This document shows positions 15,763 to 24,048 of a stretch of 64,000 nt of DNA, in pieces. Source of the stretch: Dryocola boscaweniae (GTDB taxonomy: Bacteria > Pseudomonadota > Gammaproteobacteria > Enterobacterales > Enterobacteriaceae). A model generated the notes under the pieces. It had not been told where the DNA came from. It did no database searches and was given only the letters and a program-made list of their open reading frames with translations. The first letter of the stretch is position 1. The number at the start of each line of letters is the position of its first letter. The translations under genes and the position numbers were made by a program. The stretch is taken from assembly GCF_025215095.1 (NCBI RefSeq), contig NZ_JALHAP010000082.1, forward strand, positions 310,001-374,000. The letters run 5' to 3'.

Positions 15763-16239
15763 GTGTTAAAATGTTTACTTAAATTAATTTTACTTATTTT
15801 ATTTATTATCTCGCCGTTCTTTGCACCGCCCGCCTCAGCAATGGAACATGCCGGGTTTCGCAGCAAGAATAATTTAACTCATGTCGACATTACGCATTTT
15901 TATAACAACTGGAAAGGCGTGCGCTACAAGCTGGGAGGCTCATCAAAGCGCGGTATCGACTGCTCTGCCCTGACCCAGCGCGTGTTTAAGAAAAAGAATA
16001 TACACTTACCCAGAACCACCTCTGCACAGATTGTTCTGGGTAAGTCTATTGCGAAACACCAATTACGTCCGGGCGATTTAGTTTTCTTCAGGATTAATAA
16101 AAATCAGCGTCACGTGGGTATTTATATGGGGAATGGGAAATTTATGCATGCCTCCACCCGCAAAGGCGTGACCCTCTCCCATCTGGCAAGCAGATACTGG
16201 GAAAAACGATACGAAACCTCAAGGCGAATTACCTCTTAA
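15763..16239 (+). CDS. Small secreted NlpC/P60 family cysteine peptidase
   Basis: A 158-residue protein with a signal peptide (about 1-26, cleaved after PPASA) and a single NlpC/P60 domain. The catalytic Cys-His-His triad is visible: GIDCSALTQRVF (Cys), RHVGIYMGNG (His) and FMHAS (His). The domain cuts peptide stems of peptidoglycan (gamma-D-Glu/DAP bonds) in the periplasm. It lacks the lipobox of MepS and is shorter than MepH, so it is not either of those. The start is GTG; no strong ribosome site is seen. Its codons and upstream region are markedly AT-rich compared with neighbours, a possible sign of transfer or a poorly expressed gene. Confidence 0.8.
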   Translation: MLKCLLKLILLILFIISPFFAPPASAMEHAGFRSKNNLTHVDITHFYNNWKGVRYKLGGSSKRGIDCSALTQRVFKKKNIHLPRTTSAQIVLGKSIAKHQLRPGDLVFFRINKNQRHVGIYMGNGKFMHASTRKGVTLSHLASRYWEKRYETSRRITS

Positions 16240-16277
16240 TAAATACGGTCGCGTCTTCGTTGGAAATATCTGTAAAA

Positions 16278-16310
16278 GGCCCTGCTCTGTAGAAATATCT
16301 GAGCAGGGCC
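16278..16310 (-). terminator. Terminator between NlpC/P60 gene and yqfB
   Basis: GGCCCTGCTC and GAGCAGGGCC form a perfect 10-bp stem with a 13-base loop. On the minus strand the stem is followed by TTTTACA, fitting termination of yqfB; it may also act for the convergent plus-strand gene. Confidence 0.7.
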
Positions 16311-16325
16311 GCCTGGTTAACGCTA

Positions 16326-16640
16326 TTAATTCGTTGCTACCCGTTCAAAGGAAATAACATACAGTTCATTAAGTCCCGGGTAGATTTCGCCAATCACTTC
16401 TTTTAACTGCGGCAACGTCATGTTTTCCTGGCGCGCGTGCTCATCAGTCAGTTCGCTGAGCAGCACGGGAGCCACGCTTATCACTTCAATAGTGCAGAAA
16501 TAAACGTCATCCTCATATCGCCCGACGCGTAAACGCTGGCCCGGAAGGAAATGGGATTCCGCTTCATCACGCAGCGTGATGGTTTTACGGCCTGCAACAA
16601 TGTCAGCTTCGAAACGCTGGAAAAAAGTAATATCGTTCAT
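16326..16640 (-). CDS. yqfB: YqfB, N4-acetylcytidine amidohydrolase (ASCH domain)
   Basis: A 104-residue single ASCH-domain enzyme, the same size as E. coli YqfB (103), which hydrolyses N4-acetylcytidine to cytidine and acetate. Conserved blocks are NDITFFQRFEADIVAGRKTI, RDEAESHF with the active-site Glu/Arg/Lys set (Lys in RKTI, Glu in DEAE), and QENMTLPQLKEVI. SD AGGACG precedes the ATG. Monocistronic, between a terminator and a flavoprotein gene transcribed the same way. Confidence 0.92.
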   Translation of the reverse strand: MNDITFFQRFEADIVAGRKTITLRDEAESHFLPGQRLRVGRYEDDVYFCTIEVISVAPVLLSELTDEHARQENMTLPQLKEVIGEIYPGLNELYVISFERVATN

Positions 16641-16686
16641 GACGGCGTCCTGTAAATCTTATTCAAGACGCTTATCATACCGTCGC

Positions 16687-17889
16687 TTAGACGAACGCCG
16701 CCAATGGATCTGCGGTTTCAAAGGCAATCTTGCGATCGGCCTTTGGCGGATAAATTAATTCGCTGGTGATGGAAAGCTTCAGTTTCTTCGCTTCCGCACG
16801 GGTGAGTTTCACTTCCTGCTCCCAGCCTTCGGTATACACCGCGCCCCAGCCGCCAAGATCAAGACAGGTCACATAATTTACCTGGCGATAGGTCAGCGGT
16901 TCCACGCCCAGCAGAGAAGCCGCGGCGTTATGGCCCACAAAACGGCCTAACATGATGGCGTGCTGGCAGGTCATCAGCGCAATGTTGCCTTTATCATCCG
17001 TTGTGGCACGCGCCACATCGCCCGTAGCAAAAACGTCGTCATAGCCCGGCACCTGCAGGAATTCGTTCACATGCAAACGCCCCTGGGCGTCGCGCTGCGC
17101 GGCAATTTGTGAGGTTAATTCGCTTGCCTGAACGCCGACTGTCCAGATAACCGTGCTGGATGGAATGCGTTCGCCATCGGCCAGGATAATCCCCTGCTCG
17201 TCCACTTCGGCAACTTCGGCGCCCAGGCGCCATTCAATGCCCAGCTCGTCGCTCGCCTCACGAATTACGTCACGCAGCGCTTCGCTGTAGCGTCCGCCAA
17301 TGACGTTACCGCGTTCCACAACGATGACACGCGGCGCACCGCCTTCACCCAGAATAGCGCGCAGACGATGCGGCAATTCAGTTGCCACTTCGATACCGGT
17401 AAAACCGCCGCCGCACACCACAACGGTATTTCTCGCGGCCGAATCCGGCTGTTGTCCGAGTTGATTAATATGCTGTTCAAGACGCAGCGCGGTTTCAAGC
17501 TGATCGAGATCGAACGCGTGTTCAGCGGCTCCTTTCACCCGATCCCGGCGCAGATAACTGCCGGTGGCGATAACCAGACGGTCGTAATGTTCGATTGTGC
17601 TTTCGTTCTGCGCATTGCGATACCACACGCATTTTCCCTGCGCATCAATACGCTGCGCCTCACCCTGCAAGAAGTTCACGCCGGTGACGTTAAACAACGG
17701 CATTAGCGGGGAAACCAGCGTTTCGACTTTCTTCTCATAAAAACGCGGACGCACGCGCAGCTCCGGTTGCGGAGCTAATACGGTGATTTCAATATCGTTA
17801 CGTTCATGCAGCGCTGTCAGACGAGCCGCGCTAAGCGCTGCCCACATACCCGCAAAACCTGCGCCGAGAATAAGGATCTTTTGTTTCAT
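16687..17889 (-). CDS. NADH dehydrogenase-like FAD-dependent oxidoreductase
   Basis: A 400-residue flavoprotein of the pyridine nucleotide-disulfide family, type II NADH dehydrogenase-like. The FAD motif GAGFAGMWAA is at about residues 8-17, the NAD(P)H motif VVCGGGFTGIEVA at about 158-170, and the second FAD-binding block VFATGDVA near 290. It has no clear membrane-anchoring C-terminus, unlike Ndh, so the electron acceptor is uncertain. No CxxC disulfide pair is present. It is transcribed divergently from an Rrf2-family regulator; the spacer carries nested palindromes that look like operator half-sites (17929-17980), so it is the likely target of that regulator. Confidence 0.8.
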   Translation of the reverse strand: MKQKILILGAGFAGMWAALSAARLTALHERNDIEITVLAPQPELRVRPRFYEKKVETLVSPLMPLFNVTGVNFLQGEAQRIDAQGKCVWYRNAQNESTIEHYDRLVIATGSYLRRDRVKGAAEHAFDLDQLETALRLEQHINQLGQQPDSAARNTVVVCGGGFTGIEVATELPHRLRAILGEGGAPRVIVVERGNVIGGRYSEALRDVIREASDELGIEWRLGAEVAEVDEQGIILADGERIPSSTVIWTVGVQASELTSQIAAQRDAQGRLHVNEFLQVPGYDDVFATGDVARATTDDKGNIALMTCQHAIMLGRFVGHNAAASLLGVEPLTYRQVNYVTCLDLGGWGAVYTEGWEQEVKLTRAEAKKLKLSITSELIYPPKADRKIAFETADPLAAFV

Positions 17890-17928
17890 GCAATCTGCCT
17901 TTGTGAAATAAAGCCACCATCTGGCCAG

Positions 17929-17980
17929 TAACTACGACTATACTTATCGCAGTTAACTCCGACAACATTTTTCGTAGTTA
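17929..17980. promoter_or_regulatory. Nested inverted repeats, probable Rrf2-family operators
   Basis: The half-site TCGNAGTTA occurs four times: inverted at 17929-17937 (TAACTACGA), forward at 17947-17955 (TCGCAGTTA), inverted at 17954-17962 (TAACTCCGA), and forward at 17972-17980 (TCGTAGTTA). The inner two form a near-perfect 16-base palindrome; the outer two a perfect 9-bp inverted repeat. They sit between the divergent flavoprotein and Rrf2 genes. Confidence 0.7.
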
Positions 17981-18069
17981 AATTTTTTATTCCATGCCGA
18001 AAGCCCATTTTCATTGCAAGCTGTCGCGGATATCCCTACATTACTCGGAATAACCATATCGGGGGTTTT

Positions 18070-18576
18070 ATGGCGTTTTACAGTGCGGGCGTGGAATACG
18101 GCATTCACAGCCTGGTTTGCATGGTGGATAGCAAAGGCAACGGCATCGAAATGAGCGTGCGCGAAATCGCCGAGCTTCAGGGCGTGCCCTACGATTATCT
18201 TGCCAAAATATTCACTAAGCTTTCCAAAGCCGGTCTTGTCGCCAGCACTGAAGGTAAAGGCGGCGGATTTATGCTGGCGCGCCTGCCTGAGCAGATAACC
18301 GTGCTGGATATTGTCGCGGCTATTGACGGCCCGAAGAATATTTTTGACTGCAAAGAGATTCGCCAGCGCCTTGCCGTATTCGATGAATCCCCGCCCGCGT
18401 GGGCCTGCGAAGGGATTTGCGGTATTCGCGCCGTGATGAACACCGCGCAGCAAAGAATGGAAGAAGCGCTGGCGCAGCACACCATTCTGGATTTATCACG
18501 CCGGGTTTTCCGTAAAGCTCCCGATGAGTTTGTCGTGGAAGTGCAGGACTGGATCCGCGACAGACGCAGACAATAA
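18070..18576 (+). CDS. Rrf2 family transcriptional regulator with Fe-S cluster cysteines
   Basis: A 168-residue Rrf2 regulator. An N-terminal winged helix (about 1-70) contains MSVREIAELQGVPYDYLAKI and the wing GKGGGFMLARLPEQI. Three cysteines in the cluster-binding loop are visible (FDCKEIRQRL, then WACEGICGIRAV), as in members that bind a 2Fe-2S or 4Fe-4S cluster. SD GGGGG precedes the ATG. The gene is divergent from an NADH-dehydrogenase-like flavoprotein; a redox- or NAD(P)H-sensing role like that of RsrR-type proteins is an inference. NsrR and IscR differ in length and context. Confidence 0.85.
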   Translation: MAFYSAGVEYGIHSLVCMVDSKGNGIEMSVREIAELQGVPYDYLAKIFTKLSKAGLVASTEGKGGGFMLARLPEQITVLDIVAAIDGPKNIFDCKEIRQRLAVFDESPPAWACEGICGIRAVMNTAQQRMEEALAQHTILDLSRRVFRKAPDEFVVEVQDWIRDRRRQ

Positions 18577-18846
18577 CGTTTATTTTCCTTAGATAAATTC
18601 TGGCAAAGCATTGCCGGTACGCGCCTGTTCTGTCGGACAATCTGCTTATAAAAAACTCTTTTTACCCGCTTTCTCCCTTCGTTTAGCCATCGATATTTCT
18701 AAACCGCCATACGGCTTTCCTTCCTGACGGCTGATTTAGCAGATTATATTACTTTTTGCTCTATTAACTGGTTTTAAGTTCTTTAGAGGCCGTATTCCAC
18801 CGCCCTATTATCCGCAACATGAACATTTTTCAGGTTGTGAGAAACC

Positions 18847-19845
18847 ATGGCTATTGTAAATTCCGTCCTCGATTTGATTGGCAACACGCCGCTGCTGCGG
18901 CTTAACCGTTTTGATACCGGCTCCTGCGAGCTGCTGCTGAAACTTGAAAACCAAAACCCGGGCGGATCGATAAAAGATCGCGTGGCGCTTGCGATGATCA
19001 ACCAGGCCGAACAAAGCGGCGCGCTTGCCCCAGGCGGTACGATAATAGAGGCCACGGCGGGAAACACGGGGCTTGGGCTTGCGCTGATCGCTACGCAAAA
19101 AGGTTATCCGCTTATTCTTGTCGTCCCGGACAAAATGAGCCGCGAGAAGATTTTCCATCTGAAAGCGCTTGGCGTGGACGTGCGACTCACGCGTTCTGAT
19201 GTCACCAAAGGCCACCCCGATTATTACCAGGATTACGCTCGCCGCCTGGCGCAGGATATGCCCGGAAGCTTCTACATCGATCAATTTTCCAATCCGGCTA
19301 ACCCACGGGCGCACGCAGAAACGACGGCCGTCGAGCTTTGGCAGCAAACCAACGGCAACATTGACGCCATTGTGGTGGGCGTCGGTTCCGGCGGCACGCT
19401 CGGTGGACTGCAACATTTCTTCAAAACCCACTCCCCGAAAACTGAATTTATCCTTGCCGATCCGCAGGGTTCTATCCTGGCCGACGTTGTAGAGCACGGC
19501 GCTCATCAGGCGCCGGGAAGCTGGCTTGTAGAGGGGATTGGCGAAGATTTTATTCCTCCTCTGGCGCAGATTGGCGGCGTTTCTCAGGCGTTCCGCATTG
19601 AAGACCGCGAAGCTTTTGCCGCCGCGCGCGAACTGCTCAGGCTGGAAGGCGTTCTGGCGGGTTCCTCAACCGGTACTCTGCTTGCTGCAGCATTGCGTTA
19701 CTGCCGGGCGCAGACGACGCCTAAACGCGTGGTGACCTTCGCCTGCGACAGCGGCAATAAATATCTTTCAAAAATGTTTAACGATGAATGGCTCAGCGAC
19801 CATGGCTTCGCAACTCAGAATCAACAAGGAAAACACAATGACTAA
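18847..19845 (+). CDS. mtcB: MtcB, cystathionine beta-synthase (reverse transsulfuration)
   Basis: A 332-residue PLP enzyme of the cysteine synthase/cystathionine beta-synthase family: NPGGSIKDRVAL carries the Schiff-base lysine, EATAGNTGLGLAL the substrate loop, VGVGSGGTLGGL the phosphate loop. It lacks CBS regulatory domains. Because it overlaps a cystathionine gamma-lyase gene by 8 bases, it most likely condenses serine (or O-acetylserine) with homocysteine to cystathionine, the first step of methionine-to-cysteine conversion described for mtcBC of Klebsiella. The 270 bases upstream hold no other gene. CysK or CysM duplicates are less likely given the partner. Confidence 0.85.
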   Translation: MAIVNSVLDLIGNTPLLRLNRFDTGSCELLLKLENQNPGGSIKDRVALAMINQAEQSGALAPGGTIIEATAGNTGLGLALIATQKGYPLILVVPDKMSREKIFHLKALGVDVRLTRSDVTKGHPDYYQDYARRLAQDMPGSFYIDQFSNPANPRAHAETTAVELWQQTNGNIDAIVVGVGSGGTLGGLQHFFKTHSPKTEFILADPQGSILADVVEHGAHQAPGSWLVEGIGEDFIPPLAQIGGVSQAFRIEDREAFAAARELLRLEGVLAGSSTGTLLAAALRYCRAQTTPKRVVTFACDSGNKYLSKMFNDEWLSDHGFATQNQQGKHND

Positions 19846-20980
19846 ATTTTCTACCCAAAGCGTGCACAGCGGCGCATTCAGCGATGCTCACGGGGCGGTC
19901 ATGCCGCCGATTTACGCCACGTCGACCTTTGCACAACCGGCGCCCGGCCAGCATACGGGCTATGAATATTCACGCAGCGGCAATCCCACCCGGCATGCGC
20001 TCGAAAGCGCTATTGCAGAGCTTGAGGGCGGCAGCCGCGGCTATGCTTTTGCATCAGGCTTAGCGGCAATTTCCACCGTGCTGGAGCTGCTGGACAGCGG
20101 CAGCCATATCGTCGCTATTGATGATGTCTACGGTGGAACGTATCGCCTCATAGAAAATGTTCGCCGCCACACCGCCGCGCTGCAGGTCAGTTGGGTAAAA
20201 CCTGACGACCTTGCGGGCCTTGAAGCGGCGATTCGTCCGGAAACCCGCATGATTTGGGTAGAAACGCCGACCAACCCGCTGCTGAAGCTGGCCGATCTGG
20301 ACGCCATTGCGAAAATAGCCAGGCGGCATCAGCTAATAAGCGTGGCGGATAACACTTTCGCCTCCCCGGCTATTCAGCGCCCTATTGAGCTGGGGTTCGA
20401 TATCGTGGTGCATTCAGCCACCAAGTACCTGAACGGGCATTCCGATGTGGTGGCGGGCCTGGCGGTGGTAGGAGCGGATCGGGCGCTGGCCGACAAATTA
20501 GCCTATCTGCAAAACGCCGTGGGCGGCGTGCTTGATCCGTTCAGTAGTTTTCTGACGCTGCGCGGCATCCGCACGCTTGCGCTGCGAATGGAGCGGCACA
20601 GCGCCAATGCTTTGCATCTCGCCAGCAGGCTCGCAGAACATCCTGCCATTGAAAACGTTTACTATCCGTGGCTGGAAACGCATCCACAATACCGGCTTGC
20701 CCGGCAACAAATGTCACAGCCTGGCGGGATGATCTCGATTGTGGTGCGCGGTGGCGAACAACGAGCTGCCGAAGTCATCGGCAAGCTGAAACTCTTTACG
20801 CTGGCAGAAAGCCTGGGCGGCGTGGAAAGCCTGGTCAGCCAGCCGTTTACCATGACCCACGCCTCTATTCCTCTGGAGCAGCGCCTCGCTAATGGCATTA
20901 CGCCGCAGCTTATCCGCCTGTCGGTGGGGATTGAGGATGCCGGGGATTTACTGGCGGATTTGCAGCAGGCCTTGCAGTAA
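19838..20980 (+). CDS. mtcC: MtcC, cystathionine gamma-lyase
   Basis: A 380-residue Cys/Met-metabolism PLP enzyme. Motifs: YEYSRSGNPTRHALE, FASGLAAIST, and VHSATKYLNGHSDVV with the PLP lysine. It cleaves cystathionine to cysteine, 2-oxobutyrate and ammonia, completing reverse transsulfuration with MtcB. I place the start at 19838 (SD AAGGA 8 bases ahead), within the last codons of mtcB; an upstream in-frame ATG at 19784 lies inside mtcB. A hairpin terminator follows. MetB or MetC would be alternatives on homology alone, but the coupled beta-synthase argues for gamma-lyase. Confidence 0.85.
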   Translation: MTKFSTQSVHSGAFSDAHGAVMPPIYATSTFAQPAPGQHTGYEYSRSGNPTRHALESAIAELEGGSRGYAFASGLAAISTVLELLDSGSHIVAIDDVYGGTYRLIENVRRHTAALQVSWVKPDDLAGLEAAIRPETRMIWVETPTNPLLKLADLDAIAKIARRHQLISVADNTFASPAIQRPIELGFDIVVHSATKYLNGHSDVVAGLAVVGADRALADKLAYLQNAVGGVLDPFSSFLTLRGIRTLALRMERHSANALHLASRLAEHPAIENVYYPWLETHPQYRLARQQMSQPGGMISIVVRGGEQRAAEVIGKLKLFTLAESLGGVESLVSQPFTMTHASIPLEQRLANGITPQLIRLSVGIEDAGDLLADLQQALQ

Positions 20981-21019
20981 CGGTTTAATTTTCACCATTT
21001 GCCCAGCGGCGCACATAAA

Positions 21020-21050
21020 AAAGGCCATCCGATGGAGATGGCCTTTAGCG
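21020..21050 (+). terminator. Terminator downstream of mtcC
   Basis: AAAGGCCATC (21020-21029) and GATGGCCTTT (21037-21046) form a perfect 10-bp stem with a 7-base loop, followed by AGCGTTTTAA. Confidence 0.7.
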
Positions 21051-21197
21051 TTTTAACTGAAGTTACTCTTGTGGAACTGAGTCAATCTGATAGTCACCTC
21101 CGTTTCACCGCTGATACTGACCCCAACATACTCCTGTCATACAGCAAGAAACAAAACCTGACTCACATTTTTAGGCAGCCCTGCCGATACGTTCTGT

Positions 21198-21371
21198 TCA
21201 GAACAGCGAAAACATCAGCGCCACAGGGAAGCTCATCGGCCAGGTTGCCCCGACCAGCACCGAGCTTAACAGCTTGATTCGTTTGCTGTCGCGCGCCAGA
21301 AACCAGGTGATCACAGCAGAGATAAACGACATTACGGCGTAAAAAACCAACATATGTTGATAAAGCGTCAT
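21198..21371 (-). CDS. ortT: OrtT, orphan membrane toxin of the GhoT/OrtT family
   Basis: A 57-residue peptide with two hydrophobic helices (about 6-24 and 36-55). It opens MTLYQHMLVFYAV and contains LLSSVLVGATWPMSFPVAL and the ending MFSLF, matching E. coli OrtT (YdcX, 57 residues) almost throughout. OrtT damages the inner membrane and lowers growth and ATP under stress such as the stringent response; unlike GhoT it has no cognate GhoS antitoxin. No GhoS-like frame is found in the 250 bases upstream, agreeing with OrtT. It lies downstream of patD (ydcW) as in E. coli. No strong SD precedes the ATG. Confidence 0.9.
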   Translation of the reverse strand: MTLYQHMLVFYAVMSFISAVITWFLARDSKRIKLLSSVLVGATWPMSFPVALMFSLF

Positions 21372-21619
21372 ACAAATTTTTATAAATTGATAAAAAAGTT
21401 GGCAAATTATGCGCTTTTTTTATGACGCAGATCAAGGTTTGAAGGAAGGGTTGTGGCGAGAACGCCAGGAGAGTGAACGTGTGCAGTACCTGAAGACTAC
21501 AGGAAGAGTTATCATACGCATTGCGCCACTCGCTACGTTTCGCAGTGGTCTGAAGACGCCTTCGCTTATAAGGGTTAACTCATTAACCGGAAGTTGACTC
21601 GATTAATAAAGAGAACATC

Positions 21620-21718
21620 ATGAAAATTGGATATTTGTTCCCCATCGCCATCATCGTTTCCGCAGTAGTGCTTCTGGCCTGGTTTATCATTGGCGGTTAT
21701 GCGATGCCGGGTGCTTGA
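21620..21718 (+). CDS. yoaK: YoaK, 32-residue single-span membrane peptide
   Basis: A short ATG-initiated gene encoding MKIGYLFPIAIIVSAVVLLA and then WFIIGGYAMPGA. The helix at about residues 6-25 and the C-terminal GGYAxPGA match E. coli YoaK (32 residues), an inner-membrane small protein of unknown role. SD AAAGAG lies 5-6 bases before the ATG. It lies between ortT and patD, opposite in strand to both; in E. coli yoaK maps elsewhere, so its location here differs. No YoaJ-like frame is seen next to it. Confidence 0.85.
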   Translation: MKIGYLFPIAIIVSAVVLLAWFIIGGYAMPGA

Positions 21719-21799
21719 GGATACCTTCGTTAGCAACCTTGCACCCGGGACAGGCGGCCGGAATACAATAGCTTTGTATTACAGCCACCTGAATTACCC

Positions 21800-23224
21800 T
21801 TAATGCTTGATCATTACATGCCGAATCACGGTGTAATCCTCAAGCCCGAATAAAGACATATCTTTGCCGTAGCCCGAGAGCTTTTGTCCGCCATGCGGCA
21901 TTTCGCTGACCAGCATAAAGTGCGTGTTAACCCAGGTGCAGCCGTATTGCAGCCTGGCGCTCAGGCGATGCGCGCGCCCAACGTCCTGCGTCCAGACGGA
22001 CGACGCAAGCCCATAGGGTGAATCGTTCGCCCAGTCCAGCACCTGCTCTTCGTCGTTGAACGACGTCACGCTCACCACCGGGCCGAACACCTCTTTCTGG
22101 ACGATATCGTCCTCCTGTTTCGCGCCGGCGATGAGAGTCGGCTGGAAGTAATAGCCCGGCCCTTCAACCCTCGCGCCGCCCGTTACCACTTTTACATGCG
22201 GCAACGCTTTGGCGGCATTCACCGCCTGGGTTACGCGCTCAAGATGGGCCTGTGAACTCAGCGGCCCAAGTTCGGTTGATTCCTCTTCCGGCGCGCCATA
22301 TTTAAGGCTTGCGACAGCCGCGCCAAGTTTTTCGACCAGCCTGTCGTAAATACCTTCTTGCGCGTAAATGCGACAGGCGGCGGTGCAATCCTGCCCGGCA
22401 TTGTAATAACCGAAGGTACGCACGCCCTCCACAACGGCATCCAGATCCGCATCGTCAAATACGATAACCGGCGCTTTACCACCCAACTCCATGTGCGTGC
22501 GCTTAATCGACGGCGCGGTATGGCTGATGATGTGTTCACCCGTAGCGATAGAACCGGTGAGCGAAACCATGCGCACTTTAGTATGCCCGGTCAGCGCATC
22601 GCCTACCGTTTGCCCGCGTCCGAACAGCACGTTCAAAACGCCCGCCGGGAAAATATCTTTCGCAAGCTCGGCAAGTTTAAAGGCGGTCAGCGGGGTCGTT
22701 TCCGAAGGCTTAATAACCACGCAGTTTCCTGCGGCAAGCGCAGGTCCTAGCTTCCAGGCGGCCATCATCAACGGATAGTTCCACGGCGCGATAGAAGCCA
22801 CGACGCCCACCGGATCGCGGCGAATCATTGACGTATGCCCGCTCAGATATTCCCCGGCGGCCAGGCCGTTCAGACAACGGCTCGCCCCGGCAAAAAAGCG
22901 GAACACATCCACAACCGCCGGGATCTCGTCATTGAGAACGCAGTGATACGGTTTGCCGCAGTTAAGCGACTCCAGACGGGCAAACGCTTCACCGTTTTGC
23001 TCAATGACATCGGCGAGTTTTAAAAGATGCTCAGCGCGCTCTTTTGGCGTTGTTTGCCCCCAGCTCCTGAATGCCTCGTCCGCGGCCGTAACCGCTTCGT
23101 TAACCTGTTCGACGGTGGCTTCTGCTATCTCCAGCAGCACCTCGCCGGTTGCCGGGTTATAAACCGGCAGCTTTTCGCCCAGCCCTTCCTCTAACTGGCC
23201 ATTAATCAACAGTTGGCTTTGCAT
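21800..23224 (-). CDS. patD: PatD (YdcW), gamma-aminobutyraldehyde dehydrogenase
   Basis: A 474-residue NAD-dependent aldehyde dehydrogenase, same length as E. coli PatD. The catalytic Cys lies in NAGQDCTAACR and the general base Glu in HMELGGKAPVI; the NAD loop is VSLTGSIATGEH. It oxidises 4-aminobutyraldehyde, made from putrescine by transamination, to GABA. SD GAAGGG precedes the ATG. It is the last gene of the ydcSTUV-patD operon, 17 bases after ydcV, matching E. coli order and supporting a role in polyamine catabolism. Confidence 0.93.
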   Translation of the reverse strand: MQSQLLINGQLEEGLGEKLPVYNPATGEVLLEIAEATVEQVNEAVTAADEAFRSWGQTTPKERAEHLLKLADVIEQNGEAFARLESLNCGKPYHCVLNDEIPAVVDVFRFFAGASRCLNGLAAGEYLSGHTSMIRRDPVGVVASIAPWNYPLMMAAWKLGPALAAGNCVVIKPSETTPLTAFKLAELAKDIFPAGVLNVLFGRGQTVGDALTGHTKVRMVSLTGSIATGEHIISHTAPSIKRTHMELGGKAPVIVFDDADLDAVVEGVRTFGYYNAGQDCTAACRIYAQEGIYDRLVEKLGAAVASLKYGAPEEESTELGPLSSQAHLERVTQAVNAAKALPHVKVVTGGARVEGPGYYFQPTLIAGAKQEDDIVQKEVFGPVVSVTSFNDEEQVLDWANDSPYGLASSVWTQDVGRAHRLSARLQYGCTWVNTHFMLVSEMPHGGQKLSGYGKDMSLFGLEDYTVIRHVMIKH

Positions 23225-23241
23225 TGCGATACCCTTCTAAG

Positions 23242-24048
23242 TTATTTCCCGCCGCCCGCAACGTCGTCTCCGCCACGGCTCAGCCAGTACGCCCCTAAAA
23301 TTGGAATGGTGGTCATCAGCATAACCAGCAGCGCCACCACGTTGGTTACCGGCACTTCGCGCGGCCTGCCCAGTTGATTGAGCAGCCAGAGCGGTAAGGT
23401 GCGTTCATGGCCGGCGGTAAAAGTGGTGACGATAATTTCATCAAACGACAGGGCGAACGCCAGCATGCCGCCCGCCAGCAGCGCCGAACCGAGATTGGGC
23501 AGAATCACATAGCGGAAGGTTTGCCAGCCGTCCGCCCCCAGATCCATCGACGCCTCAATCAGGCTGTAAGAGGTGCGCCTGAAACGAGCAATGACGTTAT
23601 TAAAGACGATCACCACGCAAAAGGTTGCGTGGCCTGTCACGATGGTCAAAAACCCCGGCTCGATGCCCAGCGTTTTAAACGCGGTAAGCAGCGCAATACC
23701 GGTAATGATCCCCGGCAGCGCGATGGGCAGCAGCAATAAAAGCGAAATGGCGTTTTTACCGAAAAACTCACGACGCCAAAGCGCTGCGGCGGCCAGCGTG
23801 CCGAGGATTAAAGCAATTATAGTCGCAAGCGCGGCAATCTTAAGTGACAACGTCACGGCGGCGAAAATATCCCCCCGGGATGCCGCCACGCTAAACCAGC
23901 GTAACGTAAGCCCCTGCGGAGGAAAACTGAACGCGGCTTCCTCGGTGTTAAAGGCGTAAAGTGCGATGATAAGCAACGGGAAATGCAGGAAGATCGCTCC
24001 GCCCCAGGCGGCGATTTTAAGCATCAGCGGCGCGCGTTCAGAGTGCAT
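23242..24048 (-). CDS. ydcV: YdcV, ABC transporter permease (polyamine type)
   Basis: A 268-residue permease with six predicted helices and the cytoplasmic EAA-like loop IEASMDLGADGWQTFRYVILP that docks the ATPase. It pairs with YdcU in the putative putrescine/spermidine transporter YdcSTUV. The start overlaps the end of ydcU by 11 bases; SD GGGAG is present. Length is close to E. coli YdcV (264). Confidence 0.92.
   Translation of the reverse strand: MHSERAPLMLKIAAWGGAIFLHFPLLIIALYAFNTEEAAFSFPPQGLTLRWFSVAASRGDIFAAVTLSLKIAALATIIALILGTLAAAALWRREFFGKNAISLLLLLPIALPGIITGIALLTAFKTLGIEPGFLTIVTGHATFCVVIVFNNVIARFRRTSYSLIEASMDLGADGWQTFRYVILPNLGSALLAGGMLAFALSFDEIIVTTFTAGHERTLPLWLLNQLGRPREVPVTNVVALLVMLMTTIPILGAYWLSRGGDDVAGGGK

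Noticed and set aside
21163..21435. 90-codon minus-strand frame over ortT
   Set aside because: A different frame from ortT; the 57-codon ortT frame has clear family sequence, this one has none.
21198..21620. A type V GhoST toxin-antitoxin pair
   Set aside because: Only the toxin-like peptide is found; no GhoS-like frame precedes it, and the sequence is closer to OrtT than to GhoT.
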